Origin: Aldehydirespirator sp965116965
GTDB lineage: Bacteria; Actinomycetota; Acidimicrobiia; Acidimicrobiales; Aldehydirespiratoraceae
Length of the DNA: 64,000 bases
Reading direction: 5' to 3'
Assembly (NCBI GenBank): GCA_965116965.1
Contig: OZ220743.1
Span: 3,720,001-3,784,000, forward strand
How positions within the stretch are numbered: position 1 is the first letter of the stretch; each line of letters starts with the position of its first letter. This document shows positions 1 to 10,200 of this stretch, one piece after another. Below the pieces are notes generated by a model. That model was given only the letters and a program-made list of their open reading frames with translations, was not told the origin of the DNA and made no database searches. A program made the translations under genes and the position numbers.

Positions 1-2038
1 GGAGGCTGTCGCTGGCGCGCCGCGCGGCGGCTTGGGCGTTCTGCAGCCTCACTTCGAGTGATTCCGGATCAGCGGCTGCAAGCTCTGCCTCGGCGTCTTC
101 GAGTGACGCAACAGCCGCGCAGGCTTCCTCTTCGGCTTGGGAAAGTTCGGACGCGATCGCGCCGTCGGATCGCCGGGACCGTGCCGACTCCAGCGCGTCA
201 GCCGCCTGCGTCTTTGCGTTGCGGGCCATCTTGATCATGCCGGCGAGGTTCGACTCGTTGATGCGCTCTTGTTGAAGGGCGCTGGAGGCGTTGTTGGCCG
301 CCTGGTTGCAGCTGTCGAACTCTGCGCGCTTCTCCTCGACGGTGCGCGCCTTGGCTGAGGCGACCTGCTTGGCTGTTTCGAAGTCCGGGGGCAGGGGCGG
401 GTCTTCGGGTCGCTCGGTGGCATAGGCGTTCACCCGCTTCGTGAGTCCCTCGATCTTGCCTTGCAGGACGTCCACAGTCAGATCCCGCAGGTCGCGAGCG
501 ATTGTGTCAAGCGCATCTTGGCGCTGCCGCGCCGCGTCCTTGCGTTCTTGGGCTGCTTGTCGAGCCTCGGACTGATCGGCGACTCCTGCCGCCTCACACA
601 GGCGACGGAACTCGTCGTGAGCGCGGCGCCGCTGGGTGGAGAGGCTCTGGGAGCCGGTTCCGGCCCGTACCCGGATCTCGGCTGTGTCGGGCACTACGAG
701 CAACACGTCTTCGTCCACGACGGTGTGTTGCGTCTCGCCGGCGCCGAGCACGGCCTCCTCGTCGTTGATGTTGATCGAGAGGTCTCGCAGCGCGGTCGTC
801 TCGACCGAGGCGGCCGCGGCCTCCGCTCTCACCACCGCCAGGTGTGCTCGCTCGATCTGCTGAAGCAGGTCATCGTCGATCTGGACCGATTCGAGCACCA
901 TGTCGGCCTGGTTCAGTTTCTGCTCCGCCTCGACGATCCGCTCGTGGCGTTCTGAGAGTTGTTCCACCTCGATGCGGTTGCGGTGATGGTCGCGGTCTTC
1001 GTCGGCGCGGCGCTGGTCGGCCCGAGCGATGCTGGCGGCGGCTTGGGCGGCCTCCAGGTCAGCTGCGGTCTGTTCGACGTGGTGGATGGCGGCGGCCAGG
1101 GCGGGCGCCGACTGCAGCGCCCGGGCGTCTAGTGCCTCGAGTTCCTCGGCCCGGGAATCGAGTTCGCGGACGAGTTCTCGACGGCGCTGCTGCTCGATCG
1201 CGATGCTGTCACGCCTCAGCGTGGCTGCATCGCTAGCGGCAGCCAGACGATCAACCTTGGTGCGGACCTGCTCGGTGGCACTCCACTGTTCGCTGAGTTC
1301 GCTCGCTTGCTGATCGCACTGGTCCCGGGTCGACGCAAGTCGTCGCTGTTCGGTCGCCAGGCGGCCCATTTCGATTGCGCCCCGGTCGATGCTGTCGAGC
1401 TGACCCTGCAGTTCGGAGACCCGTGACTGAGCCGTCTCTACTTCTGCCTGTGTTGTGCTGCGATCCCGCTTGGGCCGGCCCGTCGCTGTCCAGAACCGTT
1501 CGTGCTCGTCGCAGATCCGGGTCCATAGATCGTCGTCTTCGTCTGATGCATCATCTCCGCCCGCGGCTTGGTCGAGGGCTCCAACCAGCGACGGCACGTC
1601 GAAGCCCGGCAGGGAAAGCTCAGCACCTTGTTCGATCCTCAGCGCTCGCCACAGGTCGCCATCAAGAGTCTCGCCGAGGATTTCTTCCACTCGCTCATGG
1701 GCTGCGCGCCCGGTGAGCTGGTCAGGCTGCGGCGTCAGCACATTCAGAACCGTCTCGCGGCGACGGAGCCACCGCTTGCGGTAGACGAAGCGGTATGGGC
1801 CGGTGGACATCTCGATCCCCACTTCGGGCCCCACATCGCGCCCGACCGGTTGGGCCGACTTGACTTGCCGGTGCCCAGACGAGTCCATTCTCGTAAGGAC
1901 CAGGTCAAGTCCCTCCGGTATGGATGTCTTGCCGACCTCGTTGGGTCCTTCGATAACAGTGATCCCTTGAGCGGGGAACTCGACCTCGCAGTCAGCGACG
2001 CCCCGATAGTTGCTGAGCCTGACCCTGTGCAGCCTCAT
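1..2038 (-). CDS. Rad50/SbcC-like AAA ATPase with coiled coil (partial)
   Basis: The frame is open from the ATG at 2038 to the window edge, so the C-terminus is missing. The N-terminus reads MRLHRVRLSNYRGV, followed by a P-loop GPNEVGKTS at residues 31-39, the G-x-N-x-x-GKT/S form typical of SMC/Rad50/RecF-like ATPases. After about residue 200 the protein is rich in Glu, Gln, Arg and Ala, as expected for a long coiled coil. Its ATG overlaps the stop of the upstream Mre11/SbcD-like gene (ATGA), so the two are probably translationally coupled and form a nuclease-ATPase complex acting on DNA ends. Whether this is housekeeping SbcC or a defence-associated relative cannot be told; the defence-island setting favours the latter. 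The Walker B and signature motifs lie outside the window. Confidence 0.8.
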   Translation of the reverse strand, partial: MRLHRVRLSNYRGVADCEVEFPAQGITVIEGPNEVGKTSIPEGLDLVLTRMDSSGHRQVKSAQPVGRDVGPEVGIEMSTGPYRFVYRKRWLRRRETVLNVLTPQPDQLTGRAAHERVEEILGETLDGDLWRALRIEQGAELSLPGFDVPSLVGALDQAAGGDDASDEDDDLWTRICDEHERFWTATGRPKRDRSTTQAEVETAQSRVSELQGQLDSIDRGAIEMGRLATEQRRLASTRDQCDQQASELSEQWSATEQVRTKVDRLAAASDAATLRRDSIAIEQQRRRELVRELDSRAEELEALDARALQSAPALAAAIHHVEQTAADLEAAQAAASIARADQRRADEDRDHHRNRIEVEQLSERHERIVEAEQKLNQADMVLESVQIDDDLLQQIERAHLAVVRAEAAAASVETTALRDLSININDEEAVLGAGETQHTVVDEDVLLVVPDTAEIRVRAGTGSQSLSTQRRRAHDEFRRLCEAAGVADQSEARQAAQERKDAARQRQDALDTIARDLRDLTVDVLQGKIEGLTKRVNAYATERPEDPPLPPDFETAKQVASAKARTVEEKRAEFDSCNQAANNASSALQQERINESNLAGMIKMARNAKTQAADALESARSRRSDGAIASELSQAEEEACAAVASLEDAEAELAAADPESLEVRLQNAQAAARRASDSL

Positions 2039-3163
2039 GCCGGTGCCCTCGTGAGCCGGTACAGCAGCGCCAAGGCATCTTGAGCGATCCCAGCCTGGTC
2101 GCCGGACTGGGCCATCTCGCTGAGATCCGACAGAGCCTCACGCGCGTAGCCCGACACGGCGAAGTCGTCGAGATCCGCGTCGTCGGGGACCACCGCCAAG
2201 CCACCCTCGCCGTCGCGAACCTCCAAACCGCCCAGCAAGTCGGTGTAGTGATCGAGCATCTGTTCGAGCCGCGCCCTCTGGGCGACGGACACCTGACCTC
2301 GAAGGCTCACCCTCACGATGCAGCGTTCCTTGTTGTCCGGAGACTTCAGCCAATCTCGCAGCGCATCGATGTCCAAGTCGGTGCCCAACTCCCAGTCTCG
2401 CTGCTCGAACCGCCAGGTCCCCACCGTGCGGCGATCTACCCGCACCGTCGCGATCGAGGTCGACAACCAACACATTCCCCGGCTCGACCTCATCGAAGTC
2501 CGTCGGCTCGGGAGCGCCCGAATACCAGACCCTTCCAGTGTCGCCCACATCGGTCGTCGAATGGCGGTCGCCAAGCGCCACATAGTGGATGACACCCGAC
2601 TCGATCCGCTCCTCCAGCCGACCAAGCGAGATATGAGCCGGATCGCTCGACTCGGGCCCCACCGCGTCCACCGCGCCGTGGCCACAGACCACGCGCAACC
2701 GATCCGTCGCCTCGAGGCTCTCACAAGCCTCGCCGACGAGATCGACAAGTGGGCGCTTGTTGGCCCAAGGCGCAGCGATCAACTCAACACCCGACGCCGC
2801 CTGCACCGGCTCACAATCGCCCAGCACCGTCACGTTGCTTGGCGCATGCTCACCGAAAGTCTGCGACCGGAAGATCGAGGACGCGTCCAGCGGATCATGG
2901 TTGCCCGGCAGCAAATAGAAGGAAAGCGGGGCCGCAGCGCGCATCTTGTCCAGGGCCCGCACGAGCACCTGCCGGCTGATGTTGTTCGACTCGAACACGT
3001 CGCCGCACACCACCACGAAGTCACAGTGCTGCTGCACGGCAAGCTCCGCGATGGCGCCGACCACCTCGACGCGGGCTTCCCTGAACCGGGCCCTGGCCTC
3101 CTCGCTCAGGTAGTACGGCGCCCTACCAAGCTGCCAGTCCGCAGAGTGCACGAACCTCACCAC
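2035..3163 (-). pseudogene. SbcD/Mre11-like metallophosphoesterase, frameshifted
   Basis: The first 240 or so residues are a calcineurin-like DNA repair exonuclease: HSADWQLG (residues 6-13), CGDVFESN (53-60), PGNHD (86-90), GHG (161-163) and GDRHS (199-202) give the metal ligands in order. At about 2447, after VVDLDRD, the frame breaks; homology-like sequence continues in the +1 frame (VRVDRRTVGTWRFEQ onward) and ends at a TGA overlapping the ATPase start. The joined span of 1129 nt is one base over a multiple of three, so one extra base explains it. There is no long homopolymer at the break. The catalytic domain precedes the shift and only the C-terminal capping part would be lost. Either real decay or a sequence error is possible. 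Confidence 0.75.
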
Positions 3164-3527
3164 GCTTGGATGATAAACAGCACGACATCAGTAACGACAG
3201 GGGTGCCCATCCTGTGCCGGCGCAATACTGCCGCTGTCGACTTGGCGGCTCTTCGGTCTGGGCTTCAAGGGCGGCCCGAGACATGGGTTCGGCGCATCTG
3301 CGACTAAGCCAGCGACGGCGTAGTCGCGATGGCCGGCTGCGCATCGAGTGCAACCAGCCGTCACTGCTCTATCTCTCGCCGCTACTTTCCTCCGAAACAT
3401 TTAATGGTATCAAACAGAATGAAAAGGCCGTATACTTCATCATCAAGTCATGCAGCAGGGGCCAGCGAACGAACGGGCCTTGCATCCAAGATTACAGATC
3501 TAGTTACAGGTACGGTATCATTTTAGC
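3164..3527. promoter_or_regulatory. Divergent intergenic region
   Basis: These 364 bases separate the Mre11/Rad50 pair (minus) from the TIGR04255 operon (plus). The right half (about 3390-3527) is markedly AT-richer than its surroundings, as expected for promoters. I see no convincing gene in it; the open frames that cross it have no coding-like composition. The plus-strand gene starts right after a TTTTAGC stretch without a clear Shine-Dalgarno sequence, so it may be leaderless. Confidence 0.45.
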
Positions 3528-4325
3528 ATGAACAGCGGCGAGATCTTCCCGAACGCACCGCTCGCGCTCGTTGCGGCCGAGGTGCGCTACCCGGCGGTTG
3601 CTGAGGGTGCCCTCGGCATGGCGATCCACAGGCGTATCCGCGACGCGCTCGGCGCTGACTGGGTGATCCACAACGACACCACACAGACTTTCGAGGCGGG
3701 CGTCGGTGCCGCTGGGCCGCAAGCGTCCCTGCGATCGGAGACGGTCGGCCGGATCACGTCCAGGAAACGAACGAGGATCATCACGGCCCGACCGGAGAAC
3801 TTCACCGTGGAGGTCGTCGACTACGTGCGCTTCGCCGACTTTCGAGATCTCCTCGAACGGGCGTCGGCCGCAGTCGAGAGCGTGCTGAGGCCCGACGGGA
3901 TTTCACGCGTCGGGCTCCGCTACATCGACGAGATCACCGTTCCCGAGTCAAAGCCGCAATGGAGCCGGTGGCTCGACTCGTCGCTGATGGCTCCGGCCCT
4001 GCCGCCTGAGCTCACCCCGACCGAATGGACGGGAGCGGTCCAGTACCAGGTGGCCCCGGACCAGTCCCTAGTCTTTCGGTACGGTCCGTCGGCTGGCCCA
4101 ATCGTGTCGCCGGCCGGGCCCCTGAGGCGTCCCCGGGTGCCCGACGGGCCGATCTTCATGCTGGACTTCGACAGCTCGTGGCAACCGAGCGACATCCCAG
4201 CATTCACCGCCGACAGGATCGTCAAAGCAACGGACCGCCTGCGCCGTCCCCTGCGGGCCCTGTTCGACAGCCTCCTCAAGCCCTCCCTACTGGAAGTCTT
4301 CAGACAGGACCAGACAAGTGACTGA
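3528..4325 (+). CDS. TIGR04255 family protein
   Basis: A 265-residue protein matching the sporadically distributed TIGR04255 family: the N-terminal APLALVAAEVRYP strand, the central ISRVGLRYIDEI motif (about residues 124-135) and the overall length of 250-270 residues agree. The family has no established biochemical role but is common in mobile and defence neighbourhoods. It starts at ATG 3528 and overlaps the next gene by 8 bp, so it heads a three-gene operon with an HTH protein and an unknown protein. No signal peptide or membrane segment is visible. Family assignment is fairly firm; function is unknown. Confidence 0.75.
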   Translation: MNSGEIFPNAPLALVAAEVRYPAVAEGALGMAIHRRIRDALGADWVIHNDTTQTFEAGVGAAGPQASLRSETVGRITSRKRTRIITARPENFTVEVVDYVRFADFRDLLERASAAVESVLRPDGISRVGLRYIDEITVPESKPQWSRWLDSSLMAPALPPELTPTEWTGAVQYQVAPDQSLVFRYGPSAGPIVSPAGPLRRPRVPDGPIFMLDFDSSWQPSDIPAFTADRIVKATDRLRRPLRALFDSLLKPSLLEVFRQDQTSD

Positions 4326-4971
4326 ATCGACGACTCAACTGACAACCGAGCCCACGTCGGCGACATCGGTCAACACCCCTCATATCGATCAGCCGACGCG
4401 GCTGTCCCCCGACGTGGTGGCGAACATGGCCGGGACGCTGAGGTCCGACGTCGGCGTCCTCTCTCAGGATGTGGCTCAAGTGCACAGCGATTCGCTTCGA
4501 ATTCAGCTCGAGTCCCGCACCGACGAGGCAGCCAAAAGGGCGCCCGCCGACCTGCTCTCGGAACTCGCCGACCTCGGATTCTCGTGGATTTCCATTGCGC
4601 GGATCGTCGGCGTGTCCATCCCCGCCGTCAGGAAATGGCGCCAGGGTGAAGCGGTGGCGGGACAGAACCGCCGAAGGCTCGCACGGCTCGTGGCCCTCGT
4701 AGGCGTGCTCGCGAGCGATCATCTCATTTCTGACGTCGCCTCCTGGCTGGACATGCCCTTGGCCGAATCCAGCTTCACGGGAATCGACGTCCTTGCCGCC
4801 GGGCAGGTCCACGACCTAGTGGAGTATGCGGCTGAGCACATCGGAAGCGCCGAACTCCTGGACCGGGCAGTGCCGGCTTGGCGGGACAGTTTGGACGACC
4901 GGTTCGAGGTCTACCGGGCCGGAGACGGCGAACGGGCAATCCGGATGCGAACTGAGGCCGGGGCCGGGTGA
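4318..4971 (+). CDS. Helix-turn-helix protein of the TIGR04255 operon
   Basis: 217 residues beginning at GTG 4318, inside the end of the TIGR04255 gene. A helix-turn-helix is visible at residues 83-112 (LADLGFSWISIARIVGVS then VRKWRQGE), followed by a helical C-terminal part resembling the architecture of Xre-type antitoxins with a C-terminal partner-binding region. The N-terminal 60 residues are polar and Thr/Ser-rich. It may be the operon's regulator or antitoxin-like component. The stop overlaps the start of the next gene (GTGA). No catalytic motif is visible. The regulator role is inferred from the HTH and context only. Confidence 0.65.
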   Translation: MTESTTQLTTEPTSATSVNTPHIDQPTRLSPDVVANMAGTLRSDVGVLSQDVAQVHSDSLRIQLESRTDEAAKRAPADLLSELADLGFSWISIARIVGVSIPAVRKWRQGEAVAGQNRRRLARLVALVGVLASDHLISDVASWLDMPLAESSFTGIDVLAAGQVHDLVEYAAEHIGSAELLDRAVPAWRDSLDDRFEVYRAGDGERAIRMRTEAGAG

Positions 4972-5639
4972 GCCTGGAGCCAGCGGCGGACCCGGAGCGG
5001 CTCTACTCGGCCGTCGGAGCCGACGTCAACCCGCATCGGCCGCTCTTCACGGGCGACGTATTCTCCAGCGTCGACATCCCCGGCGTCGGCTCGTCGCCAG
5101 CCATCGTGATCGGACATCCCTGCGCGATTCGCGGCAGGAACGGGAAGCTCGCCCAACGCACGCCCGTCGCCTCAGTAGAGGTACACGGCCAAATCGCACC
5201 GGCACTGTGGTGCGACGGATATTTCAACAGGATGCCATTGGCAGGCTTGCCGCTGGACGGTGAGTTTCATGTCGCTCGCCTCGATCAGTTCGGGCTCGCG
5301 CTCACCAGCGAACTCCTGGCCGCGCGTCGCCTGGCGTGCCTCTCCCACCCCGGGATCAACCAGCTCCAGCAGCGACTTGTTCACCACCAGACTCGGCTCG
5401 CTATTCCTTCACGCCAGTTTCAGCAGGCCTTCGACCACACATACGAGGAAGCTGATCTGCTGGAGAATTGGAATACCGACCTCGCTGACATCGACGACGA
5501 CCCCGCATCGAGTTTCGAGTCCTGGATTCGAGAAGGTGATCCCGACCGCCAGTCCCGGCTGGAGGAGCACGAGGAACGGGCACCCATTCGCCGTGAAATG
5601 CGCCAGGCGATCAGCCAGAGAAGATCGGCTCTCCAATGA
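4968..5639 (+). CDS. Unknown protein, third gene of TIGR04255 operon
   Basis: 223 residues from GTG 4968 (GTGA overlap with the HTH gene). The N-terminal half has a compact beta-rich look with a GDVF and a VIGHPCAIRG motif (about residues 29-55), loosely like small beta-barrel proteins such as MazF/PemK, but I cannot assign it to a family. The C-terminal half is helical and charged (FQQAFDHTYEEADLLENWN; RREMRQAISQRR). Translational coupling to the two upstream genes argues for a joint function, possibly toxin- or defence-like. The gene ends exactly where the cysteine desulfurase remnant begins, which suggests that the operon was inserted there. Confidence 0.6.
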   Translation: MSLEPAADPERLYSAVGADVNPHRPLFTGDVFSSVDIPGVGSSPAIVIGHPCAIRGRNGKLAQRTPVASVEVHGQIAPALWCDGYFNRMPLAGLPLDGEFHVARLDQFGLALTSELLAARRLACLSHPGINQLQQRLVHHQTRLAIPSRQFQQAFDHTYEEADLLENWNTDLADIDDDPASSFESWIREGDPDRQSRLEEHEERAPIRREMRQAISQRRSALQ

Positions 5640-6141
5640 GCAGCTCTTCGGAGAGTTGGAGGCCCTACGCTCTGGCGGTGGCCACGAGTGCGGCCTGCAT
5701 TCGGGCTCGCTCAACATGGCCGGCATCGTCGGCTTCGGTGCCGCCGCCCGCATGGCCACTGAAGAGCGCGAACGGGAGTCCAAGACAGTAGGAGCGCTGC
5801 GCGACCGCCTCGTATCCGAACTCCAGACCAGCCTCCCCCGCGTGCTGCAGAACGGCGATCCGTCGAGGCGGCTGCCCAACACGGCGAACCTGTGCTTCGT
5901 GGGCGCCGACGCCGAGGCGGTCATGGCCAACATGGACCCCGTGGCAGTGTCCATCGGCAGCGCCTGCAGCGCAGGATCGATCGAGCCCTCGGAGGTGCCC
6001 CTGGCCATGGGCCGGTCCCACGAGACCGCCTTCGAGTCTGCGCGCTTCAGCCTCGGCCGCTTCACCACCGAAGCTGACATCGACACGGCCGTCCGGGCAA
6101 CCGTCGCAGCTGTCGAGCGCGTTCGTGCGATGAGCGCATGA
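5640..6141 (+). pseudogene. Cysteine desulfurase (DndA/IscS-like), C-terminal remnant
   Basis: The frame carries the C-terminal 165 or so residues of a class V aminotransferase-fold cysteine desulfurase: GGGHECGL, then NMAGIVGFGAAA, and the active-site loop SIGSACSAGS with the persulfide cysteine codon at 5965-5967. The N-terminal half with the PLP lysine is absent, and upstream sequence in this frame is only the out-of-frame shadow of the preceding gene. A desulfurase normally has about 380 residues, so this cannot bind PLP as it stands. Its position directly before a phosphorothioation-type module suggests that it was the module's dndA. A housekeeping IscS elsewhere could replace it, as known for some dnd systems. 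Confidence 0.75.
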
Positions 6142-6232
6142 CGCGAGTCTGACGAAGGCGCTACGGCCCGGAGACCCAGGCCGCCGTCGCAGGGGCGAGC
6201 TATCTTCATGCCGTGATCAAGGGCGCCACCTC

Positions 6233-7288
6233 GTGAGGCTGGTCGATGCAGCAACGCGGTCGTTCGCTCGGCACGAGACGTTCCACCCGCGCTACGGCTG
6301 GTTCCGCAAGGCTTATGCCGTTGCGGCCGCCGACCCGTACGCCTTCGGCCGGAAGGATGCCCCGGTCGTGATCGGCGTCGGAAAGAACATGGTGCGGGCC
6401 ATTCGCTTCTGGGGGCTCGCCGCCAAGCTGATCACCGAGGATCCGCACTCCCCCAACCGGCGAGCACCGCAGTTCGTGCCGACCCGCCGGGGCCACGCCC
6501 TCTTTGGCGAGCAGGGCTGGGACCCTTACATGGAGGACCCGGGCACGCTGTGGTTGCTGCACTGGCTGCTGCTGGCGCCGCCTTCGAGACTGCCGGTCTG
6601 GTGGCTCGCGTTCAACGAGCTCAATGCCGTCGAGTTCAGCGACACCGACCTCGCCGCGGCGGTTGCTGCGCAACTGGAGGCGGGCGCAGACTGGACGCCG
6701 CCGCACGAGTCGTCCGTCAAGAAGGACATCGGAGCGCTGCTGCGCACCTACGCACCGGCGGAGCGTTCCCGGCGCGGCAGCATCGACGACCTGTTGGACT
6801 GCCCGCTTCGAGAGTTGAACCTGCTCGGACGGTCGCCCGCGACGGGCCTGCACCGGTTCACGCTCGGCCCGAAGCCGACGCTGCCGTCAGCGATCGTTGC
6901 CTACGCCGTGTTCGACTACATCGACCGCACCGGGAGCGGCGGCAGGACGGTCACCCTCGGCCGTCTGGCCCACGAGCCCGGAAGCCCCGGCCGAGCCTTC
7001 AAGCTCAACGAGACGGAGTTGCTGGCCGCCCTGGGCCCGGCCGTGGAACGATTCGACGAGGTGACCCTGGCCACTCCGGCAGGTGCGTGGCAGCTCGCCT
7101 ACTCGGAGGACTCGGGGAAGATCGCGACCGCGGTGCTTGACGACTACTACGGCTCATCATCGTCGGGTGTGTGCGCGGGCTGCGTGGGTGACGCTGCTGT
7201 GGACGACGACTTGCTGGAGGATCTCGGAGCGGGCCGCAACTCTCGCGACAGCCTGCGGAGCCTGAACGGCTTGGCGGGGGCGGCTTGA
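6233..7288 (+). CDS. DUF4007 family protein
   Basis: 351 residues from GTG 6233. The N-terminus FARHETFHPRYGWFRKAY followed by GVGKNMVRAIRFWG is the hallmark of DUF4007 proteins, which as I recall co-occur with PAPS-reductase-like and DndB-like genes in DNA sulfur-modification loci. No catalytic motif is evident; two Cys near the C-terminus (CAGC, about residue 319) could bind a metal. The stop overlaps the start of the large ATPase by one base (TGATG), so the two are likely co-translated. The family is well recognised; its role as a restriction or accessory component is inference. Confidence 0.8.
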   Translation: MRLVDAATRSFARHETFHPRYGWFRKAYAVAAADPYAFGRKDAPVVIGVGKNMVRAIRFWGLAAKLITEDPHSPNRRAPQFVPTRRGHALFGEQGWDPYMEDPGTLWLLHWLLLAPPSRLPVWWLAFNELNAVEFSDTDLAAAVAAQLEAGADWTPPHESSVKKDIGALLRTYAPAERSRRGSIDDLLDCPLRELNLLGRSPATGLHRFTLGPKPTLPSAIVAYAVFDYIDRTGSGGRTVTLGRLAHEPGSPGRAFKLNETELLAALGPAVERFDEVTLATPAGAWQLAYSEDSGKIATAVLDDYYGSSSSGVCAGCVGDAAVDDDLLEDLGAGRNSRDSLRSLNGLAGAA

Positions 7289-10200
7289 TGCCGACGCTGG
7301 CCGGCAGCATCGAGGTAAGCGGTCGCTTCGCCCGCTCGGCGAACCTTGAGCGCGACCTCGCCCGGCCGGAGCCGCTGGAGGGTTATGTCCTCACGGCAAG
7401 AGGCCTCGATGTCGTCGAGCGCATCGCCACGGCCGCGGCGGCAGGCTCCGCAGGTGGCGCTTGGTCGCTGACCGGTCCTTACGGGTCGGGCAAGTCGTCG
7501 CTGGCTCTCCTGCTCGACGCTGCGTTCGGAGGCCGATCAAAGCTGCGGCGCGCCGCCTTGGGACTCGTCGATGGCACGTCCGCAGCCACAGGCGATCTGA
7601 TCCGGCGGGCCCACCGGCGCCACGGAACCCTTGATCGTGGCTTCAAACGCGGTCTGGTCACCGCGGCGCGCGAGCCGCTGGCCCGCACCGTAGCACGCGC
7701 CCTGCGGTCCGCAGCCCTTCGCGACGGCCCTACCCCCCCCCGGCGGATTGGTCTGTCGACGCTTCCGAGCTGATCGGCGCGCTAGAGGGCGCTGACGCCG
7801 GAACCGATCCGCGTTTCTCAAGCCCCTCGCCGTCGACCGTTGTCGACGTGGCCCGCCGCCTTGCGGAGGACGCTCCGCTGCTGCTGATCATCGACGAGTT
7901 CGGCAAGAACCTGGAAGCCGTGCGCGACAGCGGCGACGCTGATCCTTACTTGCTGCAGCAACTCGCCGAGGCCGGGCAGGGATCGGGCCTGCCAATCTTT
8001 GTGGTCACGCTGCAGCACCTCTCGTTCGAGGACTGCTTGGCCGGCGCGGACAGCGGGCAGCGCCGTGAATGGACCAAGGTGCAGGGCCGCTTCGAGGACG
8101 TGTCGTACGTGGACTCGCCCGAGCAGACCCGCTCACTCATCGGCACGGTGTTCAACGTCGCCGACGTGAGCTTGAAGGCCCGCATCGACCGCTGGGCACG
8201 GACGCACGCCCGCAAGATTCGAGCCCTCGGCATCGCCGAACTTGCGGACCCGGCCGTCATCGCCTCCTGCTATCCGCTGCATCCGCTGGCAGCGCTGGTG
8301 CTGCCGGAGTTGTGCAGCCGCTACGGCCAGCACGAGCGCACGCTGTTCTCGTTCCTCGCCGACACCCACCCCGACGGCGTTCAGTCGTTTCTCCAGACGA
8401 CGAACCTGCCCGCTAGAGGTTCGCTGCCATCTCTAGGTCTCGACGCGGTCTACGACTACTTCGTTGCCAGCGGTGCGCTCAGCATCGCTTCGGCCCGCCA
8501 GTCGAGCCGCTGGACTGAGATCGCCACCCGGTTGCGCGACTCTCATGGCCTCACTCCCCCACAGGCGCGGATGGCGAAGGCCGTCGCCCTGCTCAACCTC
8601 GTGTCCACCACGGGAACGATCCGAGCATCGCAGCGGCTGCTGACACTCACCGGCCGGGACGCTGAAGGGGCTCTGGCCGAACTGGAGGATGCCGGCGTCG
8701 TCACGTATCGGGACTTCGCCGACGAGTACCGGATCTGGCACGGCAGCGACATCGATATCGGCCTGCTCTTGGACGCCGCCCGTCTCCGAGTGCAGGGAGA
8801 GCCCCTCTGTGAGATCGTGTCGGGGATCGACCGACCCGATCCGGTCGTCGCTGCTCGTCACAGCGCGGAGCACGACGTGCTCCGGGTCTTCAGCCGGCGC
8901 TATGTCAGCGGGAACGATCAGGTGATCGCGCCCGAAGCGGTCTCGCCCTACGACGGCGAGGTCCTGCTCGTCGTCGATCCGAGCGACCAACTGCCCGGCC
9001 TGGTCCGATCAGCATCCGGGGTCAAGCCCGTGGTCGCGGCCATTCCGCAGGACGTGTCGGCCGTCGATGCTGCGGCTCGGGAGGTAGCTGCGGTGGCTGC
9101 GGTGCTCGACGATCCCGCCGTGGCCGGCGACCGGGTGGCGCGGCGCGAGCTGGGTGAGCGTCTGGCGCAGACCCGTGTCGCCCTCAATCACGCTCTAGCC
9201 GGCGCCTTCGGCGCCGAGGCGTGCCGCTGGATCCTGCTGGGGAGCGACGACGACGGGGATGGCCTGACCGAGCTTCCGGCCGGACGGGGCAGCGCGCCGG
9301 TATCGGCGGCCGCGGACATCGCTTACCCGTACACGCCGGCGGTGGGCAACGAGATGCTCAACCGCAGCGAATTGACCTCACAGGGGGCCAAGTCGAGACG
9401 CCTGCTGCTGGAGGCCATGATCGAGCGCGGCGATGCTGACATCGCCGATCTGGGGTTCGAGGGCTACGGGCCCGAGACCGCCATGTACCGGTCGTTCCTG
9501 CTGCGCACCGGACTGCACTCAGCCGATCGGCGCGGTTCGGCGATGGTCTTCAGTCCGCCCACCGACGCGACCTTGAAACCCGCGTGGGAGGTCCTGGTAG
9601 GCGAGTTCAAGCGCTCCAGGGACCGGCGCATCAGCCTGAGCGATGTCCACGCCGCCCTCATGTCGCCGCCGATCGGCATGAAGGCCGCGGTGGTGCCCGT
9701 CTTCGTCACCGCGGGGCTGCTGGCCTTCCGGGACGAGGTCGCCATCTACGAGCACGGCACGTTCAAGCCGCTGCTGTCGTCCGAGCTCTCCGAGCGGATG
9801 GTGCGCAATCCGGTCCATTTCGACATCAAGCACTTCGCCAACACCAGCGGTGGGCGTCTCATGGTGGTCGAAGCGCTGGCGGACTGTCTCGGACTTGTCG
9901 CTCGCGGGGCCGGAAGCCGTCGGCAGCGAGTGGCCAACGTTCTTGCGGTGGTCAGCGGTCTGGTCTCGCGGATCAGCCGCCTGGACAACTATTCCCGCCA
10001 CACCCGCGGCTTGGGTGCTGAGGCCTTGGCTGTGCGAGAGGCCTTGACGGTCGCGGTCGAGCCCGACGATCTGCTGTTTGCCGCCCTGCCCGAGGCTCTG
10101 GGGTTCGACCCGGTCGCGGCGGACGCCGAGGAGTGCGGCGTGGCTGGCAACTTGGCGAGCGCAGTGGTGGCGGCCCTGGACGAACTGGAATCGTGCCTGG

